A DNA stretch of 64,000 bases from Arcicella lustrica (lineage in GTDB: Bacteria; Bacteroidota; Bacteroidia; Cytophagales; Spirosomataceae): NCBI RefSeq assembly GCF_034930985.1, contig NZ_JAYGIM010000007.1:124001-188000 (forward strand), read 5' to 3'. Within the stretch, counting starts at the first letter, position 1. Every line of letters starts with the position of its first letter. The translations under genes and the position numbers were made by a program. Positions 51,399-60,378 of the stretch are shown here, piece after piece. The notes beneath the pieces are model-generated. The model ran no database searches and had not been told where the DNA came from. It saw only the letters and a list, made by a program, of their open reading frames with translations.

Positions 51399-51956
51399 AT
51401 GAAATATCTAGGTTCAGTTACTTTCTTTTCAATTTTGGTATTTATTGCATTTTCATCTTTCAAACCATCTTCAAAAACTAACAATATTCAAGATGAAGGC
51501 GATGATTATGATACACTCGACTATTACTCAATGAGTGTTTCAGGCATTAAATTAGCGAGTAATTATGGCGTAATTTTAGACAAATTAGGTTCGCCAGATT
51601 CAGTAACAAAAGAGGAGACCCAAGATGCGCAACTATCAAATCATTTTGAAATGTATTTCTACGGAAAAGACACTTTCTTTGTGATGGATGAAACCGTTAG
51701 TGGTTTTGATTTGAAAACACCAAAATTCAAAATCGATAATTTAGATTTGAAAGTTGGCGATGCGATGGCGAAAGTAAAAAAACGTTTTCCAAAATCATAC
51801 AAACTTCGTGACGTTGATAATTCTGTTGAAGATTGGATTACAACAGTAAGCATAAGATTCGGAACAAGTGATTCTTTTCTGGAAATTACCGTTCAAAACG
51901 ATAAAATTATTAGCCTAACAACCATCACCGACGATGGTAGCGATTCAGAAGAGTAA
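51399..51956 (+). CDS. secreted protein of unknown function inside the MoxR block
   Basis: A 185-residue protein with a signal peptide or N-terminal anchor (YLGSVTFFSILVFIAFSSF). Mature part: acidic (DEGDDYDTLDYY), then a small domain with repeated beta hairpins (MEMYFYGKDTF-like) and the segment KVGDAMAKVKKRFPKSYKLR, reminiscent of BamE/SmpA-like or SH3-like secretion domains (inference from pattern only). The tail is again acidic (DDGSDSEE). No named family recognised. It lies 2 bp before the DUF4350 gene, so it belongs to the operon. Confidence 0.75.
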   Translation: MKYLGSVTFFSILVFIAFSSFKPSSKTNNIQDEGDDYDTLDYYSMSVSGIKLASNYGVILDKLGSPDSVTKEETQDAQLSNHFEMYFYGKDTFFVMDETVSGFDLKTPKFKIDNLDLKVGDAMAKVKKRFPKSYKLRDVDNSVEDWITTVSIRFGTSDSFLEITVQNDKIISLTTITDDGSDSEE

Positions 51957-51958
51957 GC

Positions 51959-53215
51959 ATGAAAAAACACCGTTTGTATCTTCTAATCCTTTTTTCAACC
52001 GTTCTTGGCTTCGTTTTGGTAGAAATCTACAAACCAAAACCCATCGATTGGACACAGACTTATTCAAGTAAGGACAAAATTCCTTATGGTTGCGAACTAT
52101 TGTATAAACTGCTTCCACAAGTATTCAGAAATCAGCAAATATCCGATAGCAAAGTACCGATTTATCATAAAAGCGATGAATGGAAAAATAGAAAAAGTAA
52201 TTATATCTACGTTTATCAGTATTTCAGAGCAGATTTAGCCAACTTGTCTAAATTGTTAAAATATGTTCAAGAAGGCAATCATGCTTTTATTGCTGCAGAA
52301 GATTTCTATGGACTAAACGATACGCTACATTTTGAAACAGCTTACCTTCAGAAATTCACAAAAGATTCTGTCAATATCAATTTCGAAAACCCAGCTCTCA
52401 AGCCCAATAAGCCTTATCTTTATCATCATCAATCAATAGGAAGCTACTTTTTACTTGATTTACCAAAAGATAGTTTGAAGAAAGTAATCATAAAAACTAA
52501 TGCTAAAATCTTGGGTAAAAACTACGATGGCAAACCCAATTTTATCAAAATAGATTTTGGTAAAGGAGCTTTTTACTTAAGCACAGTTCCTAAAGCTTTT
52601 TCAAATTTTTATTTGGTGAAAGATAATAATGCAGATTATGCTTTCAAGGCACTTTCGTACTTGCCCGAAAACCAAGTTTTTTGGGATGAATACGTAAGTA
52701 TCGTTGGATTTGGGAAAACGAACAGAAGTATTTTGAAAGCTAAAAATGCAAAAGGTGAAGACGACGACATTGATACTTCTCCCTTCAAGTTTATTGTAAG
52801 TCAGCCAGCCTTGAAATGGGCTTATTTTATTACTTTAGCATCCTTGTGTATTTATTTGATTTTTGAAGGAAAACGGAAACAAAGAATTATTCCAATCATC
52901 GAAACGCCACAAAATACTTCATTAGCTTTCGTAGAAACAATTGGTGCTTTGTACTATAATCAGAAAGACCATCAAGCTATTTCTGAAAAGAAAATTGCTT
53001 ACTTGTTGGCATATATCAGAAATAAATTTCACCTGAAAACGACAGTAATTGACCAAGAATTCAGAGAAGATTTAAGTAGAAAAAGTAATCTAACAATTTC
53101 AGAAATCAACGAACTTTTTGACTACGTTGAAAATATCCAAATCAGTGAAAAAGTAACAGAAAAAGATTTAATCAAACTGAATAAGTATATTGAAGATTTT
53201 TATCAAAAGACCTGA
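51959..53215 (+). CDS. DUF4350 domain membrane protein
   Basis: A 418-residue protein. Membrane helices near 7-24 (YLLILFSTVLGFVLV) and 277-298 (KWAYFITLASLCIYLIF) bracket a periplasmic DUF4350 domain: SSKDKIPYGCELLYKLLPQV, then EGNHAFIAAEDF, and FGKGAFYLSTVPKAFSNFY. The cytoplasmic C-terminus (about 300-418) is helical. DUF4350 resembles GATase/ThuA-like folds that may bind carbohydrate or peptide. It lies 2 bp after the unknown gene at 51399 and 177 bp before MoxR. Confidence 0.9.
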   Translation: MKKHRLYLLILFSTVLGFVLVEIYKPKPIDWTQTYSSKDKIPYGCELLYKLLPQVFRNQQISDSKVPIYHKSDEWKNRKSNYIYVYQYFRADLANLSKLLKYVQEGNHAFIAAEDFYGLNDTLHFETAYLQKFTKDSVNINFENPALKPNKPYLYHHQSIGSYFLLDLPKDSLKKVIIKTNAKILGKNYDGKPNFIKIDFGKGAFYLSTVPKAFSNFYLVKDNNADYAFKALSYLPENQVFWDEYVSIVGFGKTNRSILKAKNAKGEDDDIDTSPFKFIVSQPALKWAYFITLASLCIYLIFEGKRKQRIIPIIETPQNTSLAFVETIGALYYNQKDHQAISEKKIAYLLAYIRNKFHLKTTVIDQEFREDLSRKSNLTISEINELFDYVENIQISEKVTEKDLIKLNKYIEDFYQKT

Positions 53216-53392
53216 TTAAGAGTTATGAGTTGTGAATTATGAGTGATGAATTGTGAGCTTAGCACTGATATATCATACATACTTTAAATCACGCAATAAC
53301 ATTGAATACTTTATAAGCTCTAATTAACTCACTGTATTTGAACACATTAAAAGGACTTACAAATATCACTAACAATTCACAATTAAGAAACG
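53216..53392. repeat. degenerate word-repeat spacer before the MoxR gene
   Basis: About 180 bp holding GAGTTATGAGTTGTGAATTA followed by variants of the same word (near 53220-53260), then AATTCACAATTAAG just before the MoxR ATG. It resembles the spacer at 43519-43741. No promoter was found. Confidence 0.45.
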
Positions 53393-54370
53393 ATGGAATT
53401 TGAATCAAGAATAGACCTTAGCGATTTACAAGAAGCAGTAGCGAATATCCGTGCAGAAATTGGGAAAATCATCATAGGTCAGCAAAATACAATTGATTTA
53501 TTACTTACTGCCATTTTTGCAGATGGTCATGTTTTGTTAGAAGGTGTACCAGGTGTTGCCAAAACACTTACGGCAAAATTGTTGGCAAAAACTATTTCTA
53601 CTGATTTTAGTCGTATTCAATTTACGCCAGATATGATGCCTTCGGATGTGTTGGGAACAGCCATTTTTAATCCTAAAACAGCAGAATTTGATTTCAAGAA
53701 AGGTCCAATTTTTTCAAATATTGTCTTGATTGATGAAATAAATCGCTCTCCCGCCAAAACACAAGCTGCTTTGTTTGAAGTAATGGAAGAACGACAAATT
53801 ACCAATTCGGGAACTACTTATCCGATGGCATTCCCGTTCTTGGTAATGGCAACCCAAAACCCAATTGAACAAGAAGGAACCTATCGTTTGCCAGAAGCCC
53901 AGCTTGACAGGTTTCTTTTTAAAATTATCATCAAGTATCCATCTTATCAGGAAGAAGTACAAATTCTTCAAGGAAATCACGGACGTTCTAGTGCAGAATC
54001 TAACAATCCTGTCGATTTAGTTCATAGCATTTTAACGCCTTTACAGCTCAGTACTTTAAGAGAAAAGGTACGTAAATCTATTGTTGATATTAAGATTTTG
54101 GAGTACATCGCCAAGATTATTCATGAAACTCGTAATTCAAAATTCATCTATTTAGGCGCTTCACCAAGGGCATCCGTGGCTTTGTTGAATGCTTCAAAAG
54201 CTTTAGCAGCGATTCGTGGGAGAGATTTTGTAACGCCACAGGATGTACAAGAACTTACTCCATCAGTACTTCGTCATAGAATAATTTTGACGCCAGAAAA
54301 AGAAATGGAAGGCTCAACGCCAGAAGACGTAATTGCTCAGATTTTACAAAAAATAGAAGTACCGAGATAG
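53393..54370 (+). CDS. MoxR family AAA+ ATPase
   Basis: A 325-residue cytoplasmic ATPase thought to act as a chaperone for metal-cofactor or surface proteins. Walker A is GVPGVAKT at 51-58, Walker B NIVLIDEINR at 109-118, sensor 1 in MATQNPIEQEGTYRLPEAQL, arginine finger in DRFLF, and sensor 2 in ASPRASVALLNASKAL. The C-terminal lid ends EVPR. MoxR genes are normally followed by a DUF58 (von Willebrand-like) gene; here a glycosyltransferase gene follows instead. Confidence 0.95.
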   Translation: MEFESRIDLSDLQEAVANIRAEIGKIIIGQQNTIDLLLTAIFADGHVLLEGVPGVAKTLTAKLLAKTISTDFSRIQFTPDMMPSDVLGTAIFNPKTAEFDFKKGPIFSNIVLIDEINRSPAKTQAALFEVMEERQITNSGTTYPMAFPFLVMATQNPIEQEGTYRLPEAQLDRFLFKIIIKYPSYQEEVQILQGNHGRSSAESNNPVDLVHSILTPLQLSTLREKVRKSIVDIKILEYIAKIIHETRNSKFIYLGASPRASVALLNASKALAAIRGRDFVTPQDVQELTPSVLRHRIILTPEKEMEGSTPEDVIAQILQKIEVPR

Positions 54371-54526
54371 TTGTGAATTGTCATTGATTTTCTACTCATT
54401 GAACAAATCATTAGAGTCTGATTCTTCTAAATTTTACTTTGCTATAAATTGCTACCGTTTGAGGCAAAGAATATAGACTACGACAAAATATACTCCACAT
54501 TTTCAACACCAAACTCATGCCTAAAA

Positions 54527-55387
54527 ATGATTTACGTTTATCCAAAATTTCGTTCCAGAATAGACATTGGCATCAGAATCGGAGGGATGGGTTTGGCAAA
54601 TTGTCTGTTGGTTTACGCCAGAGCTTTATGTTTGACGAAAAAGCTAAATGCCCAAATGATTGCTCCAACTTGGGAACAATTCAATTTTGGGCCGTACTTA
54701 CGACAAGAATCTGATAAAAGACATTACTTCAACATTTTCAAAAAAGCAGGAATTTCTGGCTGGAAAAAGTACTTTTTGTTGCATTGTTTAAAAAGAATTT
54801 CTGAAAATGAGTTATCAGAAATTGAATATTCCAAGCACGAAAATCTCATTGTTGAAGTAAAAGGCGTTCAGCCATATTTTAAAGATTTGATTACTGAACG
54901 GGACTTTATTGTAGAAAATGTGCTAAAACTCATTCATCCTTTTCAGTTGAAAGAAGTGCATAATTTATCTTTTTCAAGAAAAATTGGAATTCATATTCGT
55001 TTGGGAGATTATCATCCTTCGGCACAAAAAAGTTTGGATTGGTACTTAGAAATTATCCGTCAAATTGATTTACATACGAATTACAGTTTTGAATTTTTAC
55101 TGTTTTCAGATGGAAACCCCGAAGAACTGATACAGCTATTAAGCTATTCACAAAGAATCCAAAATACACATTTTGGATCTGCGATTGCAGACCTCGTGGC
55201 TTTATCCAAATGTGAATTTATTATTGGTTCAAATTCTACTTTTTCAGCTTGGGCAAGTTTTATGGAAAATAAAATATTGCTGATTCCAGAACCAAAAGGC
55301 TATTTGAATGATTTTTCTGGTTTGGATTATTATGTTTTGGATGAAGTACCGATTCTGTCGAAAGAGGTTTTAGAAAGAATTATTTAA
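54527..55387 (+). CDS. glycosyltransferase family 11 (fucosyltransferase-like)
   Basis: 286 residues from the ATG at 54527; a TTG at 54449 would add 26 residues and is not favoured. GT11 hallmarks: an N-terminal GIRIGGMGLANCLLVYARAL region, the HIRLGDY motif at 156-162 (H-x-R-x-G-D-Y) and FIIGSNSTFSAWASF near 232-246. Enzymes of this family add fucose or a related deoxy sugar by inverting transfer. Cytoplasmic. It is the first gene of the polysaccharide cluster, 4 bp upstream of the flippase. Confidence 0.9.
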   Translation: MIYVYPKFRSRIDIGIRIGGMGLANCLLVYARALCLTKKLNAQMIAPTWEQFNFGPYLRQESDKRHYFNIFKKAGISGWKKYFLLHCLKRISENELSEIEYSKHENLIVEVKGVQPYFKDLITERDFIVENVLKLIHPFQLKEVHNLSFSRKIGIHIRLGDYHPSAQKSLDWYLEIIRQIDLHTNYSFEFLLFSDGNPEELIQLLSYSQRIQNTHFGSAIADLVALSKCEFIIGSNSTFSAWASFMENKILLIPEPKGYLNDFSGLDYYVLDEVPILSKEVLERII

Positions 55388-55391
55388 AGTC

Positions 55392-56663
55392 ATGCAAAAA
55401 ACACTACACATATTCACAAAAAAAATAAATGCTGACTCAGCTTGGCTTTTGGTTTATACTTTCACTCAGATCTGCCTGAATGCGAGTATTATCAAGTATT
55501 TAACCAGTATTTTTTCTACCGAAGAATACGGTATCATCAGCCTTTTTAATGCTTCGCTACAATTCTTTTCGATGATATTTTTTGCATCCTTTACGCAAAC
55601 TGCCAGTACTTTCGCTTTTCGTTTTCAAAGTTTAAATCATATTTTTTTATACTTAAATCCTCAATTTTTCAGGGTTTATGGCTTGGTCGTTTTGGCAGTT
55701 TTTGTCTTTATACTTGGGTCATTTTATCTTCAACAATTTCAATACTTATTCCTAAGCCTTTGGCTAATTCCAATTGCCATACTGGAATCGCAGCATGAAT
55801 TTTATAAAACTCGCTTGCATTTACTCCAACAACGCAAACAAATCGCTATTGCCGTTACACTTTACTTTGGTATTCGCCTCGCTTTGCTGATTTTCTTTGT
55901 TCATTTTTCAAAAAGCCTACACGCTGTTTGGGGAGCTTGGTCGATAAGTACTTTGTTGAGTCTTTTTTATCTAAAATACAATTTCAAGCAAGCAATTCTT
56001 CCCGAAAATAATGTGCAAGAAAATCCTTCTTGGACGGAAATTAATAGTTTTTCACGTTGGCTGATGCTCGTAAATACTTTTGCTTGGGTGCAAGTTTGGC
56101 TCGACCGCTGGTTACTGAGTGGCTTTCTGAGTACTTCCGAAACGGGTTTGTACAGTTCGTATTCTCAGCTTGCAATTCATCCTTTTAGTATTGTTTCGGG
56201 TTTATTGATGGCGAAATTTAGTCCATTTTTATACAAAAATGTTGCAGACAAATCTCAAAGACCTGAATTTATCAAAAATGTAAAATCCTTATTTTCAATC
56301 TATTTACTTATCTGTTCCATTGAAATTTTATTTATTTTTTTATTGCAAGATTTTCTACTGGAATTACTCTTAGGCAAAGCCTTTCTTGAACAAAAAGAGC
56401 TTTTCATCTGGCTTTGTTTTGCTTGGATGGTTTTTCAATTGGGACATTTACTCAGTTTTTTATTAAACGTTTTAGGACAAGCCAAAACTTTATTCATTCC
56501 AAATCTCATTACGGCATTGGTTTCGGTTGTTGCCAATATTTTACTGATTCCCAAATTCGGCATTTCGGGAATCGTCATTGCTTTTATTTTAACAGGAATT
56601 ACCAAAAATTTAGCCCTTTTATCATCGCTATACTTTCTTAGAAAAAATACCTATGTGGGATAA
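55392..56663 (+). CDS. Wzx-type O-antigen/polysaccharide flippase
   Basis: A 423-residue membrane protein with about 12 helices, of the MATE-like MOP superfamily. Features: an early TSIFSTEEYGIISLFNASLQ loop, FLLLWLIPIAILESQHEFYK, and late FGISGIVIAFILTGITKNLA. It would flip undecaprenyl-linked repeat units across the inner membrane. It overlaps the polymerase gene by 11 bp. Codon use looks as AT-rich as the neighbours. The gene name wzx is inferred from context. Confidence 0.85.
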   Translation: MQKTLHIFTKKINADSAWLLVYTFTQICLNASIIKYLTSIFSTEEYGIISLFNASLQFFSMIFFASFTQTASTFAFRFQSLNHIFLYLNPQFFRVYGLVVLAVFVFILGSFYLQQFQYLFLSLWLIPIAILESQHEFYKTRLHLLQQRKQIAIAVTLYFGIRLALLIFFVHFSKSLHAVWGAWSISTLLSLFYLKYNFKQAILPENNVQENPSWTEINSFSRWLMLVNTFAWVQVWLDRWLLSGFLSTSETGLYSSYSQLAIHPFSIVSGLLMAKFSPFLYKNVADKSQRPEFIKNVKSLFSIYLLICSIEILFIFLLQDFLLELLLGKAFLEQKELFIWLCFAWMVFQLGHLLSFLLNVLGQAKTLFIPNLITALVSVVANILLIPKFGISGIVIAFILTGITKNLALLSSLYFLRKNTYVG

Positions 56664-57999
56664 TCTGTTGATTTCTTTGGTCATCGACTTATCGGTTTTC
56701 TTGCTATGCACTTCGCTTTTGTGGCGTTATGGCAAGTTGTCGGCTTATCATCCTGCTACGATTTATTTGGTTTTTCATTTTCTGATTTTTACGCTTAGAC
56801 TTTTTGCCATTAATAACGGAGCAGCACTTTTCTTGAGTAATAGCACTTATTTTTTGGGTACGCAAAACCACGAAATTAGTCGTGCTGCTTTCTGGGCAGA
56901 TATGGGTTTTCTGGCAATGACGCTTGCTTGGCTCTTGGAAGCACAGAAAAATGAGGACGATTTTATCCAAACAGAACAAAGTATTTTGATTGATGGGAAA
57001 GTACTGAATACGATTTTTTTTGTGACGATTCCTTTGGGTATTTGGGGCATTTTTTCTCAGCAATATATTCCGATGCTTGGTAAATCAGAACATGATTTTG
57101 GCGATTGGGAACGCTCTTCGTATTTGTCGAATACTCAAAACTTTGTGGTGTTAAGTATGATGGCTTTGATTTTTAAAAATGGTTTCAAGAAAATGTACTT
57201 GGCAATAGTTGTGATTTTTCTACTGATTTTGGCTTTGCAAGGCTATCATCGTTATCGAGTAATTGTTCCGCTGATTTTTTTAGGTTCGTTGTATTTGTAT
57301 CGGCATCAACAAAAGTGGATGCCCAAACGCTATTGGCTTATCGGGATTTTTTGTTTTTTACTTTTTTTGCCTTTGAAGTACATAGGGAAATTGGTGCAAG
57401 AAGGAGCGACGCTGGAAGATTTTTCAGATTTTTTCACGGAATACCAAGAAGTAAGTGGCGATGGGAGTAATGCAGATTTGGCTTTTTTGGATATGTATGC
57501 GGTGTCAATGACGCTTGTGGATGAAGCGGGTTCGTATTATTATGGCAAAACTTTTTTTCCAATTTTAGTTTCGCCGATTCCAAGAAATTTCTGGACTGAA
57601 AAACCTTCGTTGATGCAATGGACGCTGGATATTTCTGTGCCAGAACGTGACATTAGCAAACTGGGAGCAGTTTGTTCGATTTATGGCGAAGCTTATGCCA
57701 ATTTTGGTTACCTTGGAATTGTGTTGATACCTTTTCTTTTTGCTCGATTTACGGCTCGTTGTTATTTCAAAGTACTCCGAAGTCCGCCTGATTCGGCTTT
57801 TGTTTTTTTGTACTTTTTATTGATTTCTGTTTTGGTACAGGTTTATCGAGATGGCTTGGTTTCGGTTTTTACTTTTATCGTGATTTATAATATTCCTTGT
57901 TTTTTGATTTGGCTTTTTAGTGTTTTGAAAGAGAAACTGTTCTATGAAAAAAACGAAAATTATCTTTTGGATGAACATTCCGAGTTTTCATCAAAATGA
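56653..57999 (+). CDS. Wzy-type oligosaccharide repeat-unit polymerase
   Basis: A 448-residue membrane protein with about 10-12 helices and a large periplasmic loop at about 270-350. The loop has the pattern DMYAVSMTLVDEAGSYYYGK then FPILVSPIPRNFWTEKP and an IYGEAYANFGYLGIVLIPF helix, typical of O-antigen polymerases of the oligosaccharide repeat-unit polymerase family. It joins repeat units after flipping. It overlaps the flippase gene by 11 bp and the following glycosyltransferase by 56 bp. Confidence 0.85.
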   Translation: MWDNLLISLVIDLSVFLLCTSLLWRYGKLSAYHPATIYLVFHFLIFTLRLFAINNGAALFLSNSTYFLGTQNHEISRAAFWADMGFLAMTLAWLLEAQKNEDDFIQTEQSILIDGKVLNTIFFVTIPLGIWGIFSQQYIPMLGKSEHDFGDWERSSYLSNTQNFVVLSMMALIFKNGFKKMYLAIVVIFLLILALQGYHRYRVIVPLIFLGSLYLYRHQQKWMPKRYWLIGIFCFLLFLPLKYIGKLVQEGATLEDFSDFFTEYQEVSGDGSNADLAFLDMYAVSMTLVDEAGSYYYGKTFFPILVSPIPRNFWTEKPSLMQWTLDISVPERDISKLGAVCSIYGEAYANFGYLGIVLIPFLFARFTARCYFKVLRSPPDSAFVFLYFLLISVLVQVYRDGLVSVFTFIVIYNIPCFLIWLFSVLKEKLFYEKNENYLLDEHSEFSSK

Positions 58000-59077
58000 T
58001 TTTTTGAATGAAATCTCTATTGATTTTGAATTATTCGTAGTTTTTGCTCATAAAATAAATGCTGAAAGAGTACAGCAGGGTTGGGACTTTAGTAAAAATT
58101 CCATGAATTTTTCTTACTGTTATCTTTCGGAAAAAAGTATTTTCCAAATCTTTCAATTCATTTATCAACACAAAAATGCTTTGCATATTTTCGGTGGAAT
58201 TTGGGCAGAAAAGTACTTTTTTATGGCTTTGCTCTTGCTAAAATGGTTGAAAGCGAATTACTTGATTTATTCCGAAGCTCCGATTCCGAATAAAAAGCGA
58301 AGTGTTTTAAAACGATTTTTTCTACAAAATGGCTTCAAATTTATCGCTCGCAAACTCCTTCAAGATGCTAAAGGATGCTTGGCTGTTGGAAAAAGTGGGG
58401 AAGATTTCTTTAAAAAATTGGGCGTTGATGAAAATCGAATTTTACCTTTTGGCTATTTTAGGAATTTAAGTCTTGGTCAAAAGCAAAAAATCCACAAGAA
58501 TACAATTGAATTAATTTTCGTCGGGCAAATGATTGAACGCAAAGGAATCGCTTTGCTGATTGATGCGATTTTTGCTTTGAAACAGGATTTTAAGAATTTT
58601 TCTTTAACAATTATTGGTTCTGGGAGACTTGAAACTATAATTCTTGAAAAAATAACGTATTATCAATTACAAAATCATGTAAAATTACTCGGAACAATTC
58701 CTGCTGATGAAGTACCAAAATTTATTCAACAAGCAGATTTATTGATTCTTCCTTCTGATTTCGATGGTTGGGGAATGGTTGTTAATGAAGCTATTTTATG
58801 TCGAACACCCGTTTTGGTTTCGGATGCTTGCGGTGCTGCATCGCTGATAAAAAACAATCAAAATGGCTTTATTTTTCAAGCTGGAAATCTTTATTCTTTG
58901 CTTAGTCAGTTGCAGCATTTTATGAATCTATCAGAAAAAGCAAAAACTGAAATAGTTGAAAAACTAAGCGAAACAGCTGAAAAAATTAGTACAAAATCAA
59001 TTTCAAGCTACTTTGGTCAATGTATTGACTTTTGCTTGAATCCTCATCTACAAAAACCTAAACCTACTTGGCTATGA
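57944..59077 (+). CDS. GT4 family glycosyltransferase
   Basis: A 377-residue glycosyltransferase of GT-B fold. The C-terminal donor domain starts near 185 with IELIFVGQMIERKGIALLID and ends with the EX7E region (LPSDFDGWGMVVNEAILCRT, then PVLVSDACGAASLI), where a GT4 nucleotide-sugar site is expected. The N-terminal acceptor domain is divergent. Acceptor and donor sugars are not predictable. The start overlaps the polymerase gene by 56 bp, and the stop overlaps the next gene by 4 bp. Confidence 0.92.
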   Translation: MKKTKIIFWMNIPSFHQNDFLNEISIDFELFVVFAHKINAERVQQGWDFSKNSMNFSYCYLSEKSIFQIFQFIYQHKNALHIFGGIWAEKYFFMALLLLKWLKANYLIYSEAPIPNKKRSVLKRFFLQNGFKFIARKLLQDAKGCLAVGKSGEDFFKKLGVDENRILPFGYFRNLSLGQKQKIHKNTIELIFVGQMIERKGIALLIDAIFALKQDFKNFSLTIIGSGRLETIILEKITYYQLQNHVKLLGTIPADEVPKFIQQADLLILPSDFDGWGMVVNEAILCRTPVLVSDACGAASLIKNNQNGFIFQAGNLYSLLSQLQHFMNLSEKAKTEIVEKLSETAEKISTKSISSYFGQCIDFCLNPHLQKPKPTWL

Positions 59078-60186
59078 TTTTAGGCATCGACTTAACGAAT
59101 ATCAAAAAAGGTGGTGGACTTTCGCACATCAGCGAATTACTCAAAGTTGCACAACCTCAGCGTTATGGTTTCGAGCAAGTAATTGTTTGGGGAAATGCCG
59201 AAACCTTGGCTTTACTTCCCAATTTCGATTGGTTGAAAACGGCTATTTTTCCACAAACACAACAGCCATTTGAAGCTTTTTTTCAAAGAATGTTCTTTTT
59301 TCCAAACATCGCTCGAAAGCATTGTGATTTACTTTTTTCACTCGGCGGAAGTTTTTTTAGTACAAAAATGGCTTACGTTTCGATGTCACAAAATATGTTG
59401 GTTTTCGAGAAAAAAGAACGTGACCGCTTTCGTTTTCACTTCAATTGGTTTCGTTATTTGTTTTTATCAGCTTTACAAACGCTGTCATTTCAGCAGGCGA
59501 AGGGAATTATTTTTATTTCGGAGTATGCGAAACATTATATTGGTCAACGTTTGAGAAAAGACTTTTCAGATTTTCCCGTCATTTATCATGGCGTTGCGGA
59601 TAGATTTTCGCAAAAGCCAAAAGTAATCAATCCAAAAGCTACGATTCGACTTTTGTACATTTCTACGATTTCACTTTACAAACATCAATGGAATGTGGTG
59701 GAAGCTGTGGCAAAACTTAGAGAAGATGGTTTTTTAGTGAATCTTGACTTGATTGGCGATTTTTATCCACCTGCTTGGCAAAAATTGAAACGTTCTTTGG
59801 CAAAATTCCCAGCTTCAAAAGATTTTGTCAGGGTTCACGGAGCAGTCAATTTTGAGAAAATCGCTACTTATTACCAACAAGCAGACATTTTTGTATTTGC
59901 TTCTACTTGCGAAAACATGCCGAATATTCTTGTTGAAGCCATGCGAGCAGGTTTGCCAATTGCTTCTTCTGATTATGGCCCAATGCCCGAAATTTTGGGC
60001 GATGCAGCTTTTTACTTTGACCCTTTAGATGTTAATTCTATTTATGAAAGCTTGAAAATGATGCTTACTTCTCCCGAAAAATGTTTTGAAAAAGCAGAAA
60101 AAGCCTTTGTAAATTCTCAGCAATATTCTTGGCAACGCTGTGCGGATGAAACTTTTACTTTTCTTCAAAAAATGGCAAAAGTATAG
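59074..60186 (+). CDS. GT4 family glycosyltransferase
   Basis: 370 residues from the ATG at 59074, which overlaps the previous stop as ATGA; an upstream in-frame TTG at 59068 also exists. GT-B fold: N-terminal GIDLTNIKKGGGLSHISELL, middle IFISEYAKHYI, and the C-terminal donor part with ATIRLLYISTISLYKHQWNV, QADIFVFASTCENMPNILVE and AMRAGLPIASSDYGPMPEIL. Sugar specificity unknown. It ends the tight part of the cluster; 192 bp follow before wecB. Confidence 0.92.
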   Translation: MILGIDLTNIKKGGGLSHISELLKVAQPQRYGFEQVIVWGNAETLALLPNFDWLKTAIFPQTQQPFEAFFQRMFFFPNIARKHCDLLFSLGGSFFSTKMAYVSMSQNMLVFEKKERDRFRFHFNWFRYLFLSALQTLSFQQAKGIIFISEYAKHYIGQRLRKDFSDFPVIYHGVADRFSQKPKVINPKATIRLLYISTISLYKHQWNVVEAVAKLREDGFLVNLDLIGDFYPPAWQKLKRSLAKFPASKDFVRVHGAVNFEKIATYYQQADIFVFASTCENMPNILVEAMRAGLPIASSDYGPMPEILGDAAFYFDPLDVNSIYESLKMMLTSPEKCFEKAEKAFVNSQQYSWQRCADETFTFLQKMAKV

Positions 60187-60378
60187 AAAATTGAAATTTG
60201 CCTTGCCTGTTCTGAAAAATGATTGAACTTTGTAATTGATTTGAAGATTTGGAAATTTGATGATTTGAAAGTTTTTACTTTTAAAATTGGCTATCTTTTT
60301 TAAGATAAATTCTATTTTTTCCTTCAAATTTTTGACATTTAAACAAAAACAAAGCTCAACGCTTCCACAAATATCATT
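60187..60378. other. spacer before wecB with AATTTG-type repeats
   Basis: About 190 bp. It contains TTGAAGATTTGGAAATTTGA followed by similar words near 60240-60270, and a small palindrome TATCTT/AAGATA at 60292-60307. No gene and no clear promoter are visible. Confidence 0.45.
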
